Shown here one piece after another: positions 7,757-16,828 of a DNA stretch of 44,366 nucleotides (its first letter is position 1; each line of letters starts with the position of its first letter). The translations under genes and the position numbers were made by a program. The stretch is from CAG-791 sp963658695. GTDB taxonomy: Bacteria > Bacillota > Clostridia > Lachnospirales > Lachnospiraceae. The notes under the pieces are model-generated. The model was not told the origin of the DNA. It worked only from the letters and a program-made list of their open reading frames with translations, and did not search any database. The DNA lies in assembly GCA_963658695.1 (NCBI GenBank), contig CAVKRN010000013.1, positions 1 through 44,366 of the forward strand. Reading direction: 5' to 3'.

Positions 7757-9289
7757 TTACGACTCACGCATCGTCGAATACCCCATCAGGAAGGCATCGA
7801 CGTCGTGGGCGCAGCGGCGTCCCTCTGCCACTGCCCATACAACAAGCGACTGACCGCGGTGCATATCGCCTGCCGTAAACACCTTCGGCACGTTTGTTGC
7901 GTACAGATTCTCTTCCGTCTTTACCACGCCGCGCTGCGTCAGCTCCACGCCAAAGGCTTCTGCTGTGTACGGCTGGCAGCCGGTGAAGCCGGCCGCGATC
8001 AGAAGCAGCTCACAGGGGATGGTCTTCTCCGATCCTTCCACCAGCGTCATCTGGCGGTTTTCAAAGCGTACCTTTGCTGTGACAATCTCCTTCAGCTCAC
8101 CCTTTTTATTAGTGTGAAACTCCTTCACGGTTGTTTCATATACGCGCGGATCGTGACCAAATCGGTCAATTGCTTCCTCATGGCCGTAATCCGTCTTGAG
8201 GACCTTCGGCCACTCCGGCCACGGGTTCGACTCCGTCCGATTCACCGGCGGCTTCGGCATCATTTCCAGTGCCGTCACCGACTTGCAGCCATGGCGCAGC
8301 ACGGTTCCGATGCAGTCATTTCCGGTATCGCCGCCGCCGACAACGACAACGTTCTTGCCGGCCGCACTGATGAAATCACTTCCCTTCCGGAAGGTCTCTA
8401 CATCCCGTGACTCCGAATCCTTCCAGGTACCATCCGCTTCCAGTCCCTGGTTCAGCAGACTCTTTGTGGTGGAGGTCAGGAAATCCACCGCGTAGTAAAT
8501 GCCCTTGATCTCGTTCGGATCGCCGCCCTTTAAGCTGCGGGCCTGCTTGGCGCCGCAGGCAAGGACAACCGCATCATAGGATGCCAGGAGCTCCTTGGCT
8601 GTGATATCCACACCCACATTCACGCCGGTACGGAACTCCACGCCCTCTGCCTCCATCAGGTGCTGACGGCGATAGATTACACTCTTATCCAGCTTCATGT
8701 TCGGGATGCCGTACATCAACAGTCCGCCAATGCGATCCTCCCGCTCAAAGACCGTCACAAGATGGCCTCTGTGATTGAGCTCATCCGCCGCAGCCAGACC
8801 CGACGGGCCGGAGCCGATGACAGCCACCTTTTTTCCGCTTCGGATCTTGGGGATCCTAGGCTGGAGATATCCGTTGGCAAAGGCCGTCTCGATGACGAAC
8901 AGCTCATTGTCGTGCACGGTAACCGGCTCGCCGTACTCGCCGTTGATGCAGGCCTTCTCACACAGAGCCGGGCACACACGCCCCGTAAACTCCGGGAAAT
9001 TGCTGGTCTTAATCAGACGGGAGAACGCGTGCTCATAATGTCCATGAAAAATCTGATCGTTCCACTCCGGGATCAGATTGTGAAGAGGACACCCCGTAAC
9101 CATGCCGGAAAGCTTCATGGCAGACTGGCAAAGCGGTACGCCGCAGTTCATGCAGCGGGCGCCCTGCTTTTTGCGCTCCTCCTCGGGAATTTGCCGGTGA
9201 AACTCTTTAAAATTCGTCAGACGCTCCTGTACCGGAATGTCAATGTTGTTCTTGCGGTTATATTCCAGAAAACCTGTTGCCTTGCCCAT
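7757..9289 (-). CDS. gltD: Glutamate synthase (NADPH) small subunit
   Basis: Protein of 510 aa that passes electrons from NAD(P)H to the large GOGAT subunit. The N-terminal Cys-rich region (CMNCGVPLCQSAMKLSGMVTGCPLHNLIP, then CPALCEKACING) binds [4Fe-4S] clusters. It is followed by the FAD Rossmann motif GSGPSGLAAADELNHRGH and the NAD(P)H motif VVVVGGGDTGNDC. The ATG overlaps the gltB stop (TAATG) and sits behind GGAGGTGACC inside the gltB end, so translation is coupled. Length and motifs are typical for the family. Cofactor preference (NADPH or NADH) cannot be decided here. Confidence 0.97.
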   Translation of the reverse strand: MGKATGFLEYNRKNNIDIPVQERLTNFKEFHRQIPEEERKKQGARCMNCGVPLCQSAMKLSGMVTGCPLHNLIPEWNDQIFHGHYEHAFSRLIKTSNFPEFTGRVCPALCEKACINGEYGEPVTVHDNELFVIETAFANGYLQPRIPKIRSGKKVAVIGSGPSGLAAADELNHRGHLVTVFEREDRIGGLLMYGIPNMKLDKSVIYRRQHLMEAEGVEFRTGVNVGVDITAKELLASYDAVVLACGAKQARSLKGGDPNEIKGIYYAVDFLTSTTKSLLNQGLEADGTWKDSESRDVETFRKGSDFISAAGKNVVVVGGGDTGNDCIGTVLRHGCKSVTALEMMPKPPVNRTESNPWPEWPKVLKTDYGHEEAIDRFGHDPRVYETTVKEFHTNKKGELKEIVTAKVRFENRQMTLVEGSEKTIPCELLLIAAGFTGCQPYTAEAFGVELTQRGVVKTEENLYATNVPKVFTAGDMHRGQSLVVWAVAEGRRCAHDVDAFLMGYSTMRES

Positions 9290-12200
9290 TATGCGGTCAC
9301 CTCCTCAAATGCCTCCAGGACTGCATTGTCATGCGAGATGCCCTGCTCCTCATATTTGCTGATGGCTGCCAGCATTTTCTGGTAGTCATTCGGCAGAATC
9401 TTCTTGAAATCCGATACGCGGTTCTGGAAATCCGCAAGGATTTCTGCAGCAAGTGCGGATCCGGTTTCCTTCTCATAATCCATGAGAATATCCTTCAGCT
9501 CCGCAATGTCGTACTTGTCCGTGACCTCCTGCAGCGAATCCATATCCTTATTCATGCGGCGGTACAGCGTATGATCGCTGTCCAGCACGTAGGCGATACC
9601 GCCGGACATACCTGCCGCAAAGTTCTTGCCGGTGGGTCCGAGAATGACGGCACGGCCGCCCGTCATGTATTCCAGGCCGTGGTCACCGCAGCCTTCCGCA
9701 ACCGCTACTGCGCCGGAATTGCGGACGCAGAAGCGCTCACCGGCCACGCCGCAGATATAAGCCTTACCTGCCGTTGCTCCGTACAGCGCCACATTACCGA
9801 TGATGATATTCTCCTCCGCCTTAAACGGTGCCTTCTTCGAAGGAACCACCACCAGCTTGCCGCCGGAAAGTCCCTTTCCGAAACCGTCGTTGGCATCGCC
9901 GGTCAGACGAAGCGTGAGTCCCTTCGGAATGAATGCGCCGAAGGACTGACCGCCGCCGCCCTCTGCATGTACCACAAAGGTATCCTCCGGAAGGTATCCG
10001 CCGAAGACTCTTGTCACATCCGAGCCAAGGATCGTACCAAAGGACCGGTCCGTACTGGACACTTTCAGGGAAACCTCCATTGGCTTTACCTTGGACGCTG
10101 CCAGCTGCATCTCCTCGTTGGTGCGAAGGGCAGGACCACTGCCGGTGCCGGCAAAAGTTGTCTCCGCGGAGTGCTCGGCCGACGGAATCGTTATTTTGGC
10201 TTTGCGGAGTGCCTCGTGGAAGGCAGGAAGGAGTACAGAAACATCCTTCGTATTCTCCAGATGGAAATCGTAAATGTGCTCACGGTCAAAGTGTGCTGCC
10301 TCTGCGTGTGCGTAAACCGGATCCAGAATCTTGGAAAGATCCACTTCCTCTGCTCTCTGGGTGATCACGGTATCCCGCTTTTTGAGGCAATCCGTGCGTC
10401 CAACCATCTCTGCCACTGTATGGAAGCCCAAAGATGCCATGATCTCACGAAGCTGTCTGGCAATGAAGAGCATGAAGTTCATAACATACTCCGGCTTGCC
10501 GGCAAAGCGCTTGCGAAGCGCCTCGTTCTGGGTTGCTACGCCCACCGGGCAGGTATCCTTGCTGCAGACACGCATCATCATGCAGCCCATGCATACCAAC
10601 GGCGCGGTGGCAAAACCAAACTCCTCGGCGCCCAGAAGTGCTGCGATTGCAACATCACGGCCGCTCATCAGCTTGCCGTCCGTCTCGATGCAGACTCTGT
10701 CGCGAAGGCCGTTCTGAATCAGAGACTGGTGCGTCTCTGCAAGGCCCAGCTCCCACGGAAGTCCTGCATTATGAATGGAGGAAATCGGAGCTGCTCCGGT
10801 GCCGCCGTCATAGCCGGACACCAGAATAACCTGCGCACCAGCCTTGGCTACGCCGCTGGCGATGGTGCCAACGCCGGCCTCCGATACCAGCTTCACGGCG
10901 ATCCGCGCATAGCGGTTCGCGTTCTTGAGGTCATAGATCAGCTGCGCCAAATCCTCGATGGAGTAGATATCGTGGTGCGGCGGCGGTGAGATCAGCGATA
11001 CGCCGGGAGTGGAGTATCTGGTCTTGGCAACCCAAGGGTACACCTTCTTACCCGGAAGGTGTCCGCCCTCGCCCGGCTTTGCCCCCTGTGCCATCTTGAT
11101 CTGGATCTCCACAGCACTGCCAAGGTATGCCGATGTAACGCCAAAGCGTCCGGACGCCACCTGCTTGATGGCAGAGTTCCGCTCCGTGCCAAAACGTGCC
11201 GGATCCTCGCCGCCCTCACCGGTGTTGGACTTGCCGCCCAGCCGGTTCATGGCAATGGCCATGGTCTCGTGCGCTTCCTGTGAAATGGAGCCGTAGGACA
11301 TGGCGCCCGTCTTGAAGCGCTTTACGATATCCTCTACCGGCTCTACCTCTTCCAGCGGAATCGGTGCCTGCTGCGGGACAAAATCCATCAGGCCGCGCAG
11401 TGTGTGCGGATGGCCCGAATCATCCACCAGGTCGGTATACACCTTAAACTGCTCATAGCTTCCTTTGCGGACCGCCTGCTGCAGGTTGATGATGGTCTCC
11501 GGACTGTAGAGATGATCCTCCTTATCCTCACCGCTGCGAAGACAGTGGAAGCCCATGCTGTCAAGGGAGGTATCCGTGCCCAGTCCCAGCGGGTCGAAGG
11601 CATGATCGTGACGGAAGGCAACGCCCTCCTCAATTTCCTGAATGCCGATGCCGCCGACGCGGGATACGGTGCCGGTAAAGTAGCGGTCAATCACATCCTT
11701 GGACAGTCCGATGGCCTCAAAGATACGAGCAGACTGGTAGGACTGGATGGTGGAAATTCCCATTTTGGCCGCAATCTTCACCACGCCGGACAAAAGTGCC
11801 TTGTTGTAGTCTTCGATGGCGGTATGGTAATCCTTGTCCAGGATTCCCTTATCGATCAGCTCGGAAATGCACTCATGCGCAAGATACGGGTGAATGGCAC
11901 GTGCGCCAAAGCCCAGAAGTGTTGCCATCTGGTGCACATCACGGGGCTCACCGGACTCCAGAACGATGGAGACCTTGGTGCGCTTTTTCGTCCGAACCAG
12001 GTGCTGCTCCACGGAGGATACCGCCAAGAGTGACGGGATCGGCACGTGGTTCTCATCCACGCCGCGATCGGAAAGGATGATGATGTTCTTGCCCTCTGCT
12101 GCCGCGCGGTCAACAGCAATATTGAGCTGCTCGAGTGCGCGCTCTAAGGACGTATTCTTGTAGTACAACAGCGAAATCGTCTCGGTGTGGAAGCCCGGCT

Positions 12201-13935
12201 GGTTCAGCGACTTTATTTTCATAATGTCGACACCGGTCAGGATGGGGTGATTGACCTCCAGCACGCGGCAGTTCTCCGCCTTTTCATTCAGAAGATCACC
12301 ATCGGAACCAATGTATACCGTGGTATCGGTGACCACCCTCTCACGAAGCGAATCGATGGGCGGATTGGTTACCTGCGCGAACAGCTGCTTGAAGTAATTG
12401 AAGAGCAGCTGGTGCTGCCGGGACAGTACCGCCAGCGGCACGTCGTGACCCATGGAAACCGTCGGCTCGACACCGTTTTCCGCCATCGGCAGAATGTCGT
12501 CCCTTACATCCTCATAGGTATAGCCGAACACCTTGTACAGCTGATCCCGCAGCGTCTGGTCGTGGGTCGGAATCTTCTTGTTCGGAATGGGAAGCTTGGA
12601 CAGATGCAGAAGGTTGCCGTCCAGCCATTCGCCATAGGGCTCGTGGCTTGCATACAGGCTCTTGCACTCCTCGTCGGAGATGATCTTCTTCTGCACAGTA
12701 TCCACCAAAAGGATACGGCCCGGCTCCAGTCTTGACTTCTTCACGATGTGCTCAGGCGCAATATCCAGAACACCAACCTCCGAAGCCAGAATCAGGCGAT
12801 TGTCATCCGTGATGTAATAACGGGACGGGCGAAGTCCGTTCCGGTCCAGCGTTGCGCCGACCAGATCGCCGTCCGAGAACAGGATGGCGGCCGGTCCGTC
12901 CCACGGCTCCATCATGGTCGCATAGTAATGATAGAAATCCTTTTTGTCCTGCTCCATGAACCGGTTGTTCTTCCACGGCTCCGGTACGATCACCATCATG
13001 GCAAGGGGCAGAGGCATTCCGTTGAGATACAGGAATTCCAGCGTATTGTCCAGCATCGCGGAATCCGATCCCGTGCCGGAGATCACAGGGAAAATCTTAT
13101 CGATATCCTTCTCCATAATCGGAGAGGACATGGTCTCCTCACGGGCGAGCATACGGTCAATGTTGCCGCGAATGGTATTGATCTCGCCGTTGTGCGCAAT
13201 CATGCGATACGGATGCGCGCGGTTCCAGGACGGTGTGGTATTGGTGGAGAAACGGGAGTGCACGATGGCAATGGCCGTCTCATAATCGTGATCCTGCAGG
13301 TCATCGTAGAATTTCCGCAGCTGCATCACGAGGAACATTCCCTTGTAGACAATGGTTCTGGAGGAAAGGGAGCAGATATAGGTGTCCTCGGAGCTTTGCT
13401 CAAACTCGCGGCGCACCACATAGAGTCTGCGGTCAAACTCCATTCCCTTCTCCACGTCCTCGGGCTTCTCGATGAAGCACTGCATAATACATGGCATGGA
13501 GTCCTTGGCAAGATCGCCCAGAATTTCCGGATGCACCGGAACATTTCTCCAGCCCAGAAGCTTGAGACCTTCCTTTCTGGTGATCACCTCGAACATGCGC
13601 ATGGCAAAGGTACGCTTTAAGTTGTCCTGCGGGAAAAAGAACATGCCGATGCCATATTCCCGCTCCTTGCCCAGCTTGATGCCGACCTCAAGGGCCGCCT
13701 TCTTGAAAAATTTGTGGCTGATCTGCGTCAGAATACCGACGCCGTCGCCCACCTTTCCGGTAGCATCTTTACCCGCGCGGTGCTCCAGCTTCTCTACGAT
13801 ATGCAATGCATTATCCAGAACCTGGTAATCCTTGTGTCCGTCAATGTTGACGATGGTGCCGATACCGCAGGCATCATGTTCACTGGCAAGACCCTCATAT
13901 AACCGTTTTCTTTTCTGTTCCTGTAATGTTTTCAT
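9289..13935 (-). CDS. gltB: Glutamate synthase large subunit
   Basis: Protein of 1548 aa that makes two glutamates from glutamine and 2-oxoglutarate. The motif EHDACGIG places Cys23 as the N-terminal nucleophile of the class II glutaminase domain after removal of a 22-residue propeptide. The central domain, the FMN-binding synthase domain (roughly 830-1200) and the GXGXG helix domain (roughly 1260-1480) follow. The [3Fe-4S] ligands lie near residues 1113-1127 (CMGCMMMRVCSKDTCPVG). The start was set at the ATG giving MKTLQEQ; an upstream in-frame TTG would add 15 codons, and neither has a strong Shine-Dalgarno. It follows glnN by 174 nt and overlaps gltD, so glnN-gltB-gltD may be one operon. 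Confidence 0.96.
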   Translation of the reverse strand: MKTLQEQKRKRLYEGLASEHDACGIGTIVNIDGHKDYQVLDNALHIVEKLEHRAGKDATGKVGDGVGILTQISHKFFKKAALEVGIKLGKEREYGIGMFFFPQDNLKRTFAMRMFEVITRKEGLKLLGWRNVPVHPEILGDLAKDSMPCIMQCFIEKPEDVEKGMEFDRRLYVVRREFEQSSEDTYICSLSSRTIVYKGMFLVMQLRKFYDDLQDHDYETAIAIVHSRFSTNTTPSWNRAHPYRMIAHNGEINTIRGNIDRMLAREETMSSPIMEKDIDKIFPVISGTGSDSAMLDNTLEFLYLNGMPLPLAMMVIVPEPWKNNRFMEQDKKDFYHYYATMMEPWDGPAAILFSDGDLVGATLDRNGLRPSRYYITDDNRLILASEVGVLDIAPEHIVKKSRLEPGRILLVDTVQKKIISDEECKSLYASHEPYGEWLDGNLLHLSKLPIPNKKIPTHDQTLRDQLYKVFGYTYEDVRDDILPMAENGVEPTVSMGHDVPLAVLSRQHQLLFNYFKQLFAQVTNPPIDSLRERVVTDTTVYIGSDGDLLNEKAENCRVLEVNHPILTGVDIMKIKSLNQPGFHTETISLLYYKNTSLERALEQLNIAVDRAAAEGKNIIILSDRGVDENHVPIPSLLAVSSVEQHLVRTKKRTKVSIVLESGEPRDVHQMATLLGFGARAIHPYLAHECISELIDKGILDKDYHTAIEDYNKALLSGVVKIAAKMGISTIQSYQSARIFEAIGLSKDVIDRYFTGTVSRVGGIGIQEIEEGVAFRHDHAFDPLGLGTDTSLDSMGFHCLRSGEDKEDHLYSPETIINLQQAVRKGSYEQFKVYTDLVDDSGHPHTLRGLMDFVPQQAPIPLEEVEPVEDIVKRFKTGAMSYGSISQEAHETMAIAMNRLGGKSNTGEGGEDPARFGTERNSAIKQVASGRFGVTSAYLGSAVEIQIKMAQGAKPGEGGHLPGKKVYPWVAKTRYSTPGVSLISPPPHHDIYSIEDLAQLIYDLKNANRYARIAVKLVSEAGVGTIASGVAKAGAQVILVSGYDGGTGAAPISSIHNAGLPWELGLAETHQSLIQNGLRDRVCIETDGKLMSGRDVAIAALLGAEEFGFATAPLVCMGCMMMRVCSKDTCPVGVATQNEALRKRFAGKPEYVMNFMLFIARQLREIMASLGFHTVAEMVGRTDCLKKRDTVITQRAEEVDLSKILDPVYAHAEAAHFDREHIYDFHLENTKDVSVLLPAFHEALRKAKITIPSAEHSAETTFAGTGSGPALRTNEEMQLAASKVKPMEVSLKVSSTDRSFGTILGSDVTRVFGGYLPEDTFVVHAEGGGGQSFGAFIPKGLTLRLTGDANDGFGKGLSGGKLVVVPSKKAPFKAEENIIIGNVALYGATAGKAYICGVAGERFCVRNSGAVAVAEGCGDHGLEYMTGGRAVILGPTGKNFAAGMSGGIAYVLDSDHTLYRRMNKDMDSLQEVTDKYDIAELKDILMDYEKETGSALAAEILADFQNRVSDFKKILPNDYQKMLAAISKYEEQGISHDNAVLEAFEEVTA

Positions 13936-13976
13936 ATTCTCTGATTCTCTTTGGTGAACATTTTGAAAGGACAGCA

Positions 13977-14035
13977 ACAATTCCTGACCCTATATATCCG
14001 GATCAGGAATTGTCCATAAGCCCTTCCTTGGCTAT
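13977..14035 (-). promoter_or_regulatory. Structured gltB leader
   Basis: ACAATTCCTGA (13977-13987) pairs perfectly with TCAGGAATTGT (14003-14013). Just upstream on the minus strand, 14015-14035 can form a short imperfect hairpin with loop AAGGAA, similar to the hexaloops in the amt, glnN and asnB leaders. No clear T-run follows, so an attenuator is not established. Confidence 0.45.
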
Positions 14036-14053
14036 CTGTAACAATGTTTGCTT

Positions 14054-14103
14054 GTAACGATTCCATACCGGTCAGAATTGCTCCCGCGGCTCCGAATCGT
14101 TAC
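14054..14103 (-). other. Inverted repeat after glnN
   Basis: GTAACGATTC (14054-14063) and GAATCGTTAC (14094-14103) are perfect inverted copies 7 nt beyond the glnN stop. There is no T-run. It may be a weak terminator or a processing hairpin between glnN and gltB. Confidence 0.55.
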
Positions 14104-14109
14104 ATCGCC

Positions 14110-16218
14110 TTAGCGAAGCGAGAAGAGCATCTGGCCATATGTCGGATACGGAAGATATCCGTCCGGAATGATGGCTTCTGCCTTATCTACCGATGCACGC
14201 AGCTCATCCATGTCCGCCAGAATGGTGTCATGATAGAACTTCGCAGCCGTCAGCTCATCGGTCTCCTTCTCCGCAGTCTTGGTATCCTCATCCAGCTTTG
14301 CAAGAGAAATACTGATCTTCTCGGAGGTCTCATCCAGGGTTGTGATGATCTCATCCTCGTAAGTGCACTTGAGGTTCGGAAGAAGCTGCTTCTTCTTCAG
14401 TGCCTCGTTGGTAACGTCCTTCATGTAGCTGACAAGTCCGCTTGTGAAGTCCTTGCGAACCATCTCCTGCATCGTCAGGGACTCGATGTGGATGGTCTTG
14501 GAGTAATTCTCCAGGAAGATCTCATAGCGAGACTGCAGCTCCTCCTCAGAGAATACACTGTGCTTGGTGAAGAGGTCAATGGACTTCTTCGTGATAAGTC
14601 TGGGCATTGCATCCGGAAGAGACTTCAGGTTGTCCAGACCTCTCTTTGCTGCTTCCTCGATCCACTCATCGGTATATCCGTTTCCGTTGAAGAGAACCTT
14701 CTTGTGCTCAGCCAGAAGCTTCTTGAGGAGCTTCTGTACCTCGTCATCCATATCTTCCTTCTTCACATCCTTGAGAGCTTCGTAGATCTCCTCGAGCTTA
14801 TCTGCAACGGCCGTGTTCAGCACGATGTTCGGGTTCGCTACCGACAGTGCAGAGCCGGGCATACGGAACTCGAACTTGTTGCCGGTGAATGCGAAGGGTG
14901 ATGTTCTGTTGCGATCGGTGGTGTCCTTGGTGATGTCCGCCAGTACCGAAGCGCCCAGGTTCATGATGCTCTTGCCCTGTCCCTCAAAGGCAGTACCTTC
15001 CTCGATGGACTTCAGAACTGCTGCCAGCTCATCGCCGACGAAGACAGAGATAACAGCCGGCGGTGCCTCGTTGGCGCCGAGACGGTGGTCATTTCCAGCC
15101 GTTGCAACGCTCACACGCATCAGATCTGCATACTCATCCACTGCGGAAATCGTAGCCAGCAAAAATACCAGGAACTGGACGTTCTCAGCCGGTGTTTTGC
15201 CCGGATCCAGAAGGTTCTCTCCGGTGTCGGTTACGATGGACCAGTTGTTGTGCTTACCGGAACCATTGACACCGTCAAAGGGCTTCTCGTGCAGAAGGCA
15301 AGCGTAGTTGTGCTTGTCCGCAACCTTCTTCATCATCTCCATGGTCAGCTGGTTGTGGTCAACGGCCACGTTTGCTGTCTCGAATACCGGAGCAAGCTCA
15401 TGCTGGCTTGGAGCAACCTCGTTGTGCTTGGTCTTCGCCGGAACGCCGACCTTCCAAAGCTCCTGATCCAGATCGTGCATGTACTCGGATACCTTCGGCT
15501 TCAAAACGCCAAAGTAGTGATCCTCCATCTCCTGTCCCTTGGGAGCCGGTGCACCCAGAAGCGTGCGGCCGGTAAGGAGAAGGTCCTTTCTCTTCAGATA
15601 CATATCCTTGTCGATCAGGAAGTACTCCTGCTCGGATCCAACGGTGGTATCTACGCGGGTAACTGCCTCATTTCCAAGAAGGTGAAGAACCTTCACTGCC
15701 TGTTTGGAAAGAGCCTCCATGGAACGAAGAAGCGGTGTCTTCTTGTCCAGTGCCTCTCCGCCGTAGGAGCAGAATGCTGTCGGAATGTACAGGGTTCCGT
15801 CCTTAATAAATGCCGGTGAAGAAGGATCCCATGCGGTATATCCTCTTGCCTCAAAGGTTGCGCGAAGTCCGCCGGAGGGGAAGGAGGAAGCGTCCGGCTC
15901 GCCCTTTACCAGCTCCTTGCCGGAGAACTCCATGATCACCTTTCCGTCTGAGGTAGGAGAAATGAAGCTGTCATGCTTCTCTGCCGTCAGGCCGGTCAGC
16001 GGCTGGAACCAGTGTGTGAAATGAGTTGCGCCATGCTCCAGAGCCCAGTTCTTCATAACAGCTGCTACTGTGTTGGCTGTCTCCAGCTCCAGATGGCTTC
16101 CGCTCTTAATGCTCTTGTGCACTGCCTTGTAAACATCCTTCGGCAGGCGCTCCTTCATGACCCGGTCGCCGAATACCAGGCTTCCATAGATCTCAGGAAC
16201 CGATACGATTGTTTCCAT
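14110..16218 (-). CDS. glnN: Glutamine synthetase, type III
   Basis: Protein of 702 aa, the length of type III glutamine synthetases rather than the roughly 450 aa of type I. It condenses glutamate and ammonia with ATP. Family signatures include HWFQPLTGLTAEKHDSF near the N-terminus, NEVAPSQHELAPVFE, VNGSGKHNNWS, and RLGANEAPPAVISVF. The start ATG follows AAGGAGGAGTAGAGATT. It lies upstream of gltB and gltD on the same strand and is divergent from asnB. Its own leader carries a terminator. The combination with GOGAT and Amt/P-II defines an ammonium assimilation block. Confidence is very high. Confidence 0.97.
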   Translation of the reverse strand: METIVSVPEIYGSLVFGDRVMKERLPKDVYKAVHKSIKSGSHLELETANTVAAVMKNWALEHGATHFTHWFQPLTGLTAEKHDSFISPTSDGKVIMEFSGKELVKGEPDASSFPSGGLRATFEARGYTAWDPSSPAFIKDGTLYIPTAFCSYGGEALDKKTPLLRSMEALSKQAVKVLHLLGNEAVTRVDTTVGSEQEYFLIDKDMYLKRKDLLLTGRTLLGAPAPKGQEMEDHYFGVLKPKVSEYMHDLDQELWKVGVPAKTKHNEVAPSQHELAPVFETANVAVDHNQLTMEMMKKVADKHNYACLLHEKPFDGVNGSGKHNNWSIVTDTGENLLDPGKTPAENVQFLVFLLATISAVDEYADLMRVSVATAGNDHRLGANEAPPAVISVFVGDELAAVLKSIEEGTAFEGQGKSIMNLGASVLADITKDTTDRNRTSPFAFTGNKFEFRMPGSALSVANPNIVLNTAVADKLEEIYEALKDVKKEDMDDEVQKLLKKLLAEHKKVLFNGNGYTDEWIEEAAKRGLDNLKSLPDAMPRLITKKSIDLFTKHSVFSEEELQSRYEIFLENYSKTIHIESLTMQEMVRKDFTSGLVSYMKDVTNEALKKKQLLPNLKCTYEDEIITTLDETSEKISISLAKLDEDTKTAEKETDELTAAKFYHDTILADMDELRASVDKAEAIIPDGYLPYPTYGQMLFSLR

Positions 16219-16355
16219 AATCTCTACTCCTCCTTTATTCCTTTACTGCAATACTGGCTGTCTCGAAGACACCGGGGTTCAATTCCGTCAATGGAAAACA
16301 TCGTCTCCCAAACCATATCCCGTGCTGTCTTCCCGGTTTCCTCTAAGACAACTGC

Positions 16356-16405
16356 AAAAAGGCACCTTGAGATACAGTTATCCTGTTCTCAAAGCGCCTT
16401 TGCTT
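16356..16405 (-). promoter_or_regulatory. glnN leader terminator with overlapping hexaloop hairpin
   Basis: On the minus strand, a 14-bp stem (16387-16400 with 16359-16372, two G-U pairs) is followed by a T5 run at 16356-16360. This intrinsic terminator sits about 140 nt upstream of glnN and downstream of a TTGACA box. A competing hairpin at 16392-16405 (arms AAGC/GCTT, loop AAAGGC) overlaps the 5' arm, as in the amt and asnB leaders. Confidence 0.65.
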
Positions 16406-16416
16406 GTCTGTCCGTA

Positions 16417-16445
16417 GGTTTATCATATTGAAAAAACGCTGTCAA
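16417..16445 (-). promoter_or_regulatory. Candidate glnN promoter
   Basis: A perfect TTGACA lies at 16440-16445 on the minus strand. At 17 bp spacing the -10 would be TAAACC (16417-16422), which is weak; TATGAT at 16422-16427 is better in sequence but too close. The promoter is likely but the -10 is uncertain. Confidence 0.5.
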
Positions 16446-16449
16446 GGCA

Positions 16450-16641
16450 TTTTGTATACACTAATACATACAGAGCGCATTTTCGGCAGTTCTGGACAAA
16501 ACAGGAAGGGATGATCCGAAATGTGTTGGGTAGATTTCTCGCAGGGCTCGGGGATGATTGCAGTTCATTCCCCCGTCGCTTGGCTGGCGAGTGAACGGTT
16601 ACGCCGACAGACACGTGTGAGCGATGCGCGATAACTTTTCC
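16450..16641. repeat. Gene-free centre of the glnN/asnB divergent region, with repeat copy C
   Basis: No gene was seen. Bases 16574-16602 (CGTCGCTTGGCTGGCGAGTG onward) match the right part of the dispersed intergenic repeat found at 34100-34164 and, inverted, at 21949-21998. Confidence 0.5.
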
Positions 16642-16670
16642 TTGACAATCACGACTTGCGGCGCAATAAT
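16642..16670 (+). promoter_or_regulatory. asnB promoter
   Basis: TTGACA (16642-16647), a 17-bp spacer and AATAAT (16665-16670) form a near-consensus vegetative promoter directed at asnB. Confidence 0.8.
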
Positions 16671-16683
16671 GCCACGTATTAAG

Positions 16684-16791
16684 AAACGAAGCGGCAAAGA
16701 GGTCGGCTTCTTACCAATTATGTATTCTGTGAGTATGGATTCACAGATTTCAGGTTTCCGGTAAGAACGAGCTCTTTGCCGCTTCGTTTTT
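16684..16791 (+). promoter_or_regulatory. asnB leader attenuator with alternative hairpin
   Basis: An 18-bp perfect stem (16684-16701 with 16772-16789) ends in a T-run at 16787-16791, giving a strong terminator about 40 nt before asnB. Inside it two further stems stack: TTCTTACC/GGTAAGAA (16708-16715, 16760-16767) and TCTGTGA/TCACAGA (16726-16732, 16741-16747). An alternative hairpin pairs 16688-16695 with 16702-16710 (one bulged G) around loop AAAGAG. It uses the 5' arm of the terminator, so forming it would prevent termination. Loop positions A1 and G4 fit ANTAR-type RNA targets. Confidence 0.75.
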
Positions 16792-16828
16792 ATATGCGAA
16801 ACCAGTTAACGAATAAGGAGAATATGTT

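Noticed and set aside
9277..10989. 570-codon open frame on the plus strand opposite gltB
   Set aside because: It is antiparallel to the well-supported gltB coding frame, has no family motifs and shows the composition of a shadow frame.
16684..16791. T-box for asnB
   Set aside because: No AGGGTGGNACCGCG-type T-box sequence and no specifier stem; the fold is a single long hairpin with an alternative hexaloop stem.
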